In this document: piece by piece, positions 57,901 to 64,000 of the stretch
Position numbering within the stretch: the first letter of the stretch is position 1
How the letters are laid out: each line of letters begins with the position of its first letter
Assembly (NCBI GenBank): GCA_022393335.1
Contig: JAJEKB010021880.1
Span: forward strand, 3,654,954 to 3,718,953
Source: Macrotrachela quadricornifera
Lineage: Eukaryota > Rotifera > Eurotatoria > Philodinida > Philodinidae
Length of the DNA stretch: 64,000 nucleotides
Direction of reading: 5' to 3'
The notes under the pieces: model-generated
Told to the model about the DNA's origin: nothing
What the model saw: only the letters and a program-made list of their open reading frames with translations
The model's database searches: none
Position numbers and translations under genes: made by a program

Positions 57901-60900
57901 TAGTATCAATTAAGAACCAAATTGAAGTCTCTTTGTAAAGAATACCTTCTCTGTTTATGAATCTAAAGAACAGATAAAACTCTCATTTGATTTCTGGTAC
58001 TATTTTAAGCAATAGGGATCTTTCCGAAGAAATTAGTGAAAATGGTAGTCCGAGAAAAAATGCGTAAAACACAATAGTTTCTGACACTAGTTGCAGCAGA
58101 TGAAAGGTGCTGTATCGCAGGACGAGACAAAACACATTGGAGTGTATTGAATCATCCGATGAACGGTTTTGGATTGCAGCCAATTGTGAGTTAAAGATGT
58201 GAAATGGATTCCACTTGTCTATTGAAAAAAATGTTTTTTAGGTATCTTAAGTCTTATACATCCCGAAACGCTATCATATAGTCCTTTACCATCCGTTTGC
58301 CTTTCCCAGCAATCAGAAATAAGTAAAAGCTTTTTCTGCTGCCCGAGTGATGAAAACAGAAGATAATCACGCCGGTATTCAGCTAAAGATGCCGTATGTT
58401 TTCCAGAACTGCTACACGTGATAACTACATTTGAGGCTTTGAAAAGACCCGATCGAATATTCTCAATTATACGTCCTTTAGGTTCTCTCAAACACAAGTA
58501 GATAGGTGAGAGAAGATGACCATCAAGACTAATGCTGGGTTACACTGTATAGCAATGAGTGTTAGCATTTGTAAAGCGGACAGCAACAACAGTTAATTTC
58601 TCACTCTTGTAACTCATCGTTCGATTTCACTTTGATTGGCGTTCATTACTTCGTATTCCTTTGAACGCTCATGAAAATCAGTCACGAACTGATCAGCTAA
58701 GGTTTCAATCATTTCTTCATTTTGTTCAAATCTACGAAAAATATGTATTTATAGCAAATTCAATCTAGAATTTTCTTAAAAATAGATCAAGGCTTTTCAT
58801 AGAATCACAGACTATGAAACTTATAAATATCTTTCAGTCATTTTTATTTCGTTCTTCAAGGTAAATAGATCTGTAAATATTTCCATCAATAAGTTATCGA
58901 TCATTTTATCTATGTAACTTTGCGCGAAATAATATTGTCTATGTGTAAACGTATAAATCCAATGGCTTGAAGCAACAAAATCGTGCAAAGATTCACCCAT
59001 AGCTTTCTTTATTGCCCACCCACAGAGATCAATTTCATGCACAGATTGGGCACTTCATCGAGCTGATTCAAACATATCAAATATATAGTCATAATCATCA
59101 ACTCTATCAAGTTTTTGTTTTTTTTGTTCCGTGTTTGTCAAGATAACACCGAAATCAGTTGATATATTTTTAATGTGAAATGCGTCTAAAATAATGTTTC
59201 ATTGTAGAAATCTGCCGCTCGGATTGTATGTTGGAGCGAAAAAATTTTGCAAAATGTAACCTCATCATTTTCTTTTTCTTCTCCAAGATAATCAGAATCG
59301 AATGAGCCCTCCATTTAACCATTTTCACGCTCTCCCTTATTGATTATCGCGCCTTCATTCGATTCATGATCGAGAGTAATTTCAACGTCAAAATTGTGGG
59401 AATGATGGTTTACTATCGATTCAAACATACCATATAACAGATCTGCTACTTCGTACTCACGATTTCTTTTAAAGTACAGTAAGATTGAAATCAATTATGT
59501 TACTACGTCGCACTAATATTTTGTAAAAATGAAATGAGACGAAGAATGTGAATAATAACATTTATTACCAGAACGCGATGGCATGTCGATAAAAGAAGAG
59601 AAGAGCAACAACGTTGATATTGTATCAGTATCGTCAATCCATCTAAGATTATCATGATTTAAAATGGCGGGAGAAATCAAATGAGAGTTTTATCTGTTCC
59701 TCAGATTCATAAACAGAGAAGATATTCCTTACAAAGAGATTCCAATCTGGCTCTAAATTGATACTAAGTCGCATAAATATAGCATAAAATACGAGAATTC
59801 TCAGAAAAAGACAATAATTGATTGTTTCATTTTCGTGTACTTATACGATATTTTAAAAGTTCAATGTCTTGACCAAAAGGACTAGATAGCTCAAATCCTT
59901 TTGAACTTTTTCGTACTTTATCGAAGTCTACTTGAAGCCAAAAGATGAGCTCTAAACTCGTTAGACACCTAGATAGGTTTCCTTGTTAATCCACTTGAGT
60001 TTATTCATATATCTGTATCTCTTTTCATAACAATATGAGAACTATATTAACGTCGATAACAAGGGAAAAAGCTCCCTACATATACATAAATGGCAATGTA
60101 GTAAAATTCCGAATAAATGAATGTGAATCAGAGAAGCAAAAACACAGATCATAACGCAAATGTGTAATAAAAGCAACCGCTACGTTTCTTTCAAAGAAAC
60201 ATTAAAAAAATCTCGAATTCTCAAACGTTAGATCACGTGATATCTCAATAATGCTTTAAGGTGTCACTACAACTGAAACAGTTACGTCTTTTTTTCTCTC
60301 GGACTTAAATAAGGGTAGCTAAGATATTGATATGTGAGATTTCCATGGATGGTCCTATAGTATGGATTGATTAAAATTTCACTCTGCGTGGATGCATTCA
60401 AATATGTTCTCGTGTCAGATGTACTTATAAGTATCTCGAAAAAAAATTCTATCAAATTAGACAAAACTTTAACTTGTATGTTCTCCTCTCCAAAGTGACC
60501 ATTTGTAGAAAACTAGTAGGTTTTACAGAAAATCATGAAAAATTATCTTAGAACACTTATTCCTCGAACATTTATCGCATTATTTTAGGTGGTCCATTTA
60601 CTATAAAAATTTTAATTCAATCGGACTTACTTTCTCAAAGATCTGAAACTCCTTAGAAAAGAAAGGGAGAAGGAAATACTTTTAAACAATGTTTTTAATC
60701 GCCAAAAAATGAATATGTCACAACGAATCCAAGCCTTTAAATATGTTACAAAGGAATTTCTCATAAATTACCTCGATATCTTAAGAACTTCTTCATCGAA
60801 TCATAAAAACAGTAAAACCATCCAACTTTCCAATTTTCTGAATTGATTAAAAAGTATTTTCGAATTGCGAAGAAAATTCTTAACAACATGTAATGCTTCT

Positions 60901-62623
60901 TTAGAAAGCTCAATCAAAAATACTAAGTGATTGCATCAATGTGGAAAACACAAAAAAACTCTGAAAAAATCGCAAAACTATTTTTAAAAATCTTTTAAAA
61001 ATTCCAGACAACTAAGTTTTCCCAACATTTAACTGATTTCTTACGAGATAATAAGGTGATTCTCATTTTCCTCTGCTTCATCTTTCTTTCTATTCATAGA
61101 CACTCACTGTGCTAGAACTTTCGAATAATCAAATTGGAGATGATGGAGCACAATATCTCGCTAATGTATTACGAAATAACAAGGTTATTCTCATTTCATC
61201 TTCTTTTTCTCTCTTTCTCGTATTTATCTTTCTCTGTATTCACAGACACTAACTGAGCTAAGTCTTGGGGCCAATCAAATTGAACATGTTGGAGCACAAT
61301 ATCTCGCTAATGGCTTACAAGATAACAAGGTGATTCTCGTTTCATCGTTATCTCTTTCCCATATTTATCTTTCTTTATTCACAGACACTCACCACGCTGA
61401 ATCTTGAGGGTAATAAAATTGGAGAAGGTGGAGCACAATGTCTTGCTAATAGCTTACGAGATAACAAGGTGATTCTCATTTTCCTCTTCTTCATCTCTTT
61501 CTTATATTCCTGTTTCTCTCTATTCCTAGACACTCACTGTGCTAGAACTTTCGAATAATCAAATTGGAGATGATGGAGTACAATATCTCGCGAATCTATT
61601 ACGAGATAACAAGGTGATTCTCATTTCCTCTTTATCTCTTTCTCATATTTATCTTTTTTCTTCATTCGCAGATACTCAGTAAGCTGTATCTTAGTGCCAA
61701 TCAAATTGGACCGGTTGGAGCAGAATATCTCGCTAATGCCTTACAAGATAATAGGGTGATTCTTATTTTCTCTTCTTCATCTTTCTTTCATATTTATCTT
61801 TTTCTGTATTTACAGACACTCATTAAGCTGGAGCTTTGGAATAATCATATTGGACATGTTGGAGCACAACATCTTGCTGATGTATTACAAAATAATAGAG
61901 TGATTCTCATTTTTCTCCCATTTATCTTTCTCATATTTATCTTTCTCGCTATTCACAGACTCTCACTTCACTGAACCTTCGGGACAATCGAATTGGGCAT
62001 GTTGGAGCAGAATATCTCGCTGATGTATTACAAAATAATAGGGTGATTCTCATTTCCCTCTTCTTTATCTTTCTCATGTTTATCTTTCTCACTATCCATA
62101 GACACTCACCACACTGTATCTTGGGCATAATCAAATTGGAGATATTGGAGCGCAATATCTCGCTAATGTCTTACAAGATAATAGGGTGATTCTCATTTTC
62201 CTCTTCTTTATCTTTCTCCTATTTATCTTTCTCTCTACTTATAGACACTCACTCTGCTGGATCTTTCTACTAATCAAATTGGAGAAGTTGGGGCACAATA
62301 TCTTGCTGATGCACTCCGAGATAACAAAGTGATTCTCATTTCCTTTTCTTTATCTTCTTCTCATATTTATCTTTTTTCTTCATTCGCAGATACTTACTAA
62401 GCTAGATCTTTCGAGTAATCACATTGGAGATGTAGGAACACAATATATCGTTAATGCCTTACGAAATAATAAGGTGATTCTCATTTCCTTCTCTTTATTT
62501 CTTTCTCATATTTATCGTTCTCTCTATTCACAGACACTCGAGAAATTGTATATCTTTCATGAAAACAGTATTTCTTCCTCGCGTAAAAAACAACTACAGC
62601 GAAAAGACAACCGATTGGAATAA
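54915..62623 (+). CDS. Leucine-rich-repeat (ribonuclease-inhibitor/NLR-type) gene, one exon per repeat; split by a transposon
   Basis: Exons that join in phase: 54915-54942 (FSPGTANKT plus one base), 56537-56685 (IPPPPQYRNEKLKKIMKD through LTDQDMEIVTYYVIRNKM), then after a 4.3 kb gap a shortened repeat exon 61008-61055. Ten exons of exactly 84 bp follow: 61100-61183, 61246-61329, 61385-61468, 61530-61613, 61672-61755, 61816-61899, 61959-62042, 62102-62185, 62245-62328 and 62390-62473. The terminal exon is 62534-62623 (TLEKLYIFHENS, then a basic end). Each 84 bp exon encodes one 28-residue repeat of the form TLTxLxLxxNQIGxxGAQYL then AxxLxxNK, the RI/NLRC3 type. Introns are 55-62 bp and resemble one another. 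The start exon upstream of 54915 was not found. The large gap contains the degraded transposon at 57728-59990, so whether the gene is still spliced across it is uncertain. LRR arrays bind proteins or ligands; an NLR-like sensor role is inference. Confidence 0.78.
54943..56536. other. Intron or gap within the LRR gene
   Basis: It runs from the GTAAGA donor at 54943 to the TTTAG acceptor at 56536. No exon is recognisable inside. A fragment resembling the 48.1 kb insertion lies near 56355-56480. Confidence 0.4.
57728..59990 (-). mobile_element. Degraded pogo-like transposon with ~250 bp inverted repeats
   Basis: Bases 57728-57990 pair with the reverse complement of about 59660-59990. Shared words include GAGTTTAGAG..CATCTTTTG, TATCGTATAAGTACACGAAA, TTTTTCTGAGAATT and GAACAGATAAAACTCTCATT. 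The body encodes transposase fragments on minus. A CENP-B/Tc5-type helix-turn-helix (EIDLCGWAIKKAMGESLHDF then VASSHWIYTFTHR) lies at 59042-58930. YLCLREPKGRIIENIRSGLF and LLLISDCWERQTDGKGLYDS at about 58500-58260 hold the second catalytic aspartate. A C-terminal CDTAPFICC lies at 58180-58090. Stops, and loss of the 'QPLDV' block with the third aspartate, show it is inactive. Confidence 0.72.
59991..61007. other. Non-coding part of the LRR-gene gap
   Basis: AT-rich. Words such as TTAATTCAATCGGACTTAC and AAGAAAGGGAGAAGG recall 48540-48580 (AGTCCGATCGAACTTCC, AAGAAAAGGGGGAAAAC), so it may be a fragment of that insertion family. Confidence 0.4.
61008..61055 (+). other. Truncated LRR exon (48 bp instead of 84 bp)
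   Basis: After an acceptor AATTCCAG, TTKFSQHLTDFLRDNK ends in the usual xxLRDNK and GTGATTCTC donor. It lacks the middle of the repeat (LxLxxNxIGxxG). The loss is 36 bp, a multiple of three, so frame is kept. It is the first repeat after the transposon-bearing gap. Confidence 0.6.
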
Positions 62624-63890
62624 TAATTGCTTTTGTTGTGATTTTTTAATTGCTAACTAATAAATAATTGCACTCGAATTCTTTTTTGTTCTGTTTCTAT
62701 TCTATGTGTGCGTGCGTAACCAGAGATACCTCTAGATTAGGATGGCACAGTGGCCTTACACTCTAGACAAGTCTGCGAACCCTCTGGAGAGAAGAATACG
62801 AAGATTGCATGGCCTATGGTGTTATCTTAATCGATCAGTATCTCTATAAGATAATCTTACCTTTCATGATTATGATAATGGTTTAAAAGAGAAATGATTA
62901 TTAAGTTAAACAGAAAATGTAAAGGAAGAAAAAACTATTGAGAGCGAAAAGATAAACTCAATTTAGAAAAATCGATGAATTGAATGACTTTATTCTAATA
63001 CATCATTCCTATTTACAGACTACTTTTTCTAACTTTCAATATTAAATTATTTAATAGAAAAATATCGTCTAATTAGAAAGAAATAAGGAGAATTCATAGA
63101 CAATATGATAATCATTTTTCAATTAGTCGATAAAACAAATATATAATAATTTGTTTTATATAGAATTAAGAAAAAAAATAAGGGTCGACCAGCGTTTGTA
63201 TTCTTTTTTTATTCATCTCTCTTGTATGCACATTCATTTGAGAACATACAAAATTTCGACGATAAACTTAATTTCATACACAAATTAGAATTTAATCAAA
63301 ATTCTATTTTTGTGAAACATGACCTAAAAGGAGTGTTGAAGTATATGGGTAGAAATTTGAACCCAGTCTCCTGGCCCCTTTCTTCCACAGACTGTGATTG
63401 ACATCCAATAATAGCGTCGCAGACCGTGACTGTCTCACGTCAATGGCTTTTGTTCATTTCGATAAGTTTATATTATAGAATGCAGTGAGAATCATTTTCA
63501 TAATAGGTATAATTAAACTATCTGTTGAGAGCAGTGGTAACAGTTATATTGTGTTTCATATTTTAATCCCATAGGGATAACGCTAATAGCTTTTTTACCA
63601 GTTAATAAAAATTCCTTATCTATATCTATTCTTTTCGGCATTCCTTTAGCATGTGTTCCATCGTCATATTAGATCATACATGTAAATAAGAGAGAAATAT
63701 AGCAGTGTTCCACTTAATGAGAAAAAATGTTCCTTCCTATCTATAAAGATCAATTAATTTTGAAGAGTAAATATTCGCATTATTAATCGAAGATAGTTGA
63801 TCAATTATATAGAATAATAATCAAAATAGAACATAAGGACGTATACGCACTATAAAAAGGTAAGTATGTGATATAATTTATAACGTACTC
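62624..63890. other. Non-coding interval
   Basis: AT-rich 3' flank of the LRR gene and upstream region of the next gene. A TATAAAA at about 63851-63857 lies 35-40 bp before the ATG at 63891. Confidence 0.4.
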
Positions 63891-64000
63891 ATGGCGATAC
63901 CAAATAATAACAGAGAATTTTATGAAATGCTCAATGACGATGATTTATTAGCACAATTTATTCGTGATCACAATCTTGTAAAAAGAAGCGAACAACATAT
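63891..64000 (+). CDS. Start of an unidentified gene, cut by the window edge
   Basis: From ATG 63891 a frame stays open to the edge for 36 codons: MAIPNNNREFYEMLNDDDLL followed by AQFIRDHNLVKRSEQH. The segment is acidic then basic and helix-like. A TATA-like box lies close upstream. It is too short to assign. Confidence 0.4.
   Translation, partial: MAIPNNNREFYEMLNDDDLLAQFIRDHNLVKRSEQH

Noticed and set aside
62735..62820. tRNA-like text (GGATGGCACAGTGGCCTTAC and following)
   Set aside because: The four arms of a tRNA cannot be paired and there is no plausible anticodon stem.
1..64000. CRISPR arrays, bacterial operons or Shine-Dalgarno sites
   Set aside because: Introns and gene families are eukaryotic, and no array of regular direct repeats with unique spacers exists; the regular 140-150 bp units at 61-62.6 kb are LRR exons.

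Overview
The window is eukaryotic nuclear DNA and most likely comes from a bdelloid rotifer, perhaps a Rotaria-like species. It is strongly AT-rich. The genes have small introns, mostly 51-61 bp, with GT..AG ends. The gene mix is typical of bdelloids: NHL and kelch propellers, F-box-like remnants, ADP-ribosyltransferases, leucine-rich-repeat proteins, a gene that looks fungal in origin, and many decayed DNA transposons. The assignment rests on remembered family resemblance; no search could be run.

Layout. 1-3.45 kb: 3' part of a DDX60-like Ski2 helicase (four exons, open at the left edge). 3.6-5.2 kb: two decayed genes, an F-box-like remnant (-) and an ionotropic glutamate receptor pore/C-terminus (+). 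5.9-9.05 kb: two large foldback repeats. 9.9-10.5 kb: broken secreted-protein gene. 11.06-12.2 kb: intact AA14-type copper polysaccharide monooxygenase gene (-). 16.2-17.4 kb: unknown secreted protein. 18.1-20.9 kb: nested inverted-repeat elements. 21.7-22.6 kb: six-bladed NHL protein (-). 23.9-25.2 kb: element bounded by TTAA. 26.8-27.5 kb: ADP-ribosyltransferase (-). 30.1-31.1 kb: rhodopsin-like GPCR. 32.7-34.0 kb: archaemetzincin. 34.9-36.9 kb: membrane-anchored kelch protein. 38.1-42.5 kb: four related small helical proteins in two divergently oriented two-gene cassettes (A'-B' on minus, B-A on plus). 42.9-46 kb: remnants of two pogo-like transposases. 48.06-50.3 kb: composite foldback element. 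51.05-52 kb: second ADP-ribosyltransferase (+). 52.1-52.9 kb: decayed relative of the TTAA element. 54.9-62.6 kb: leucine-rich-repeat gene whose repeats are each encoded by one exon of exactly 84 bp, with a degraded TIR transposon (57.7-60 kb) sitting in a 4.3 kb gap between its exons. 63.89 kb to the edge: start of another gene.

Several genes belong to families used in innate immunity or self/non-self handling elsewhere (DDX60-like helicase, ADP-ribosyltransferases, NLR-type LRR array). The strongest candidates for something undescribed are the inverted two-gene cassette at 38-42.5 kb, the exon-per-repeat LRR array, and the AA14 gene in an animal. No RNA genes or CRISPR arrays were found.
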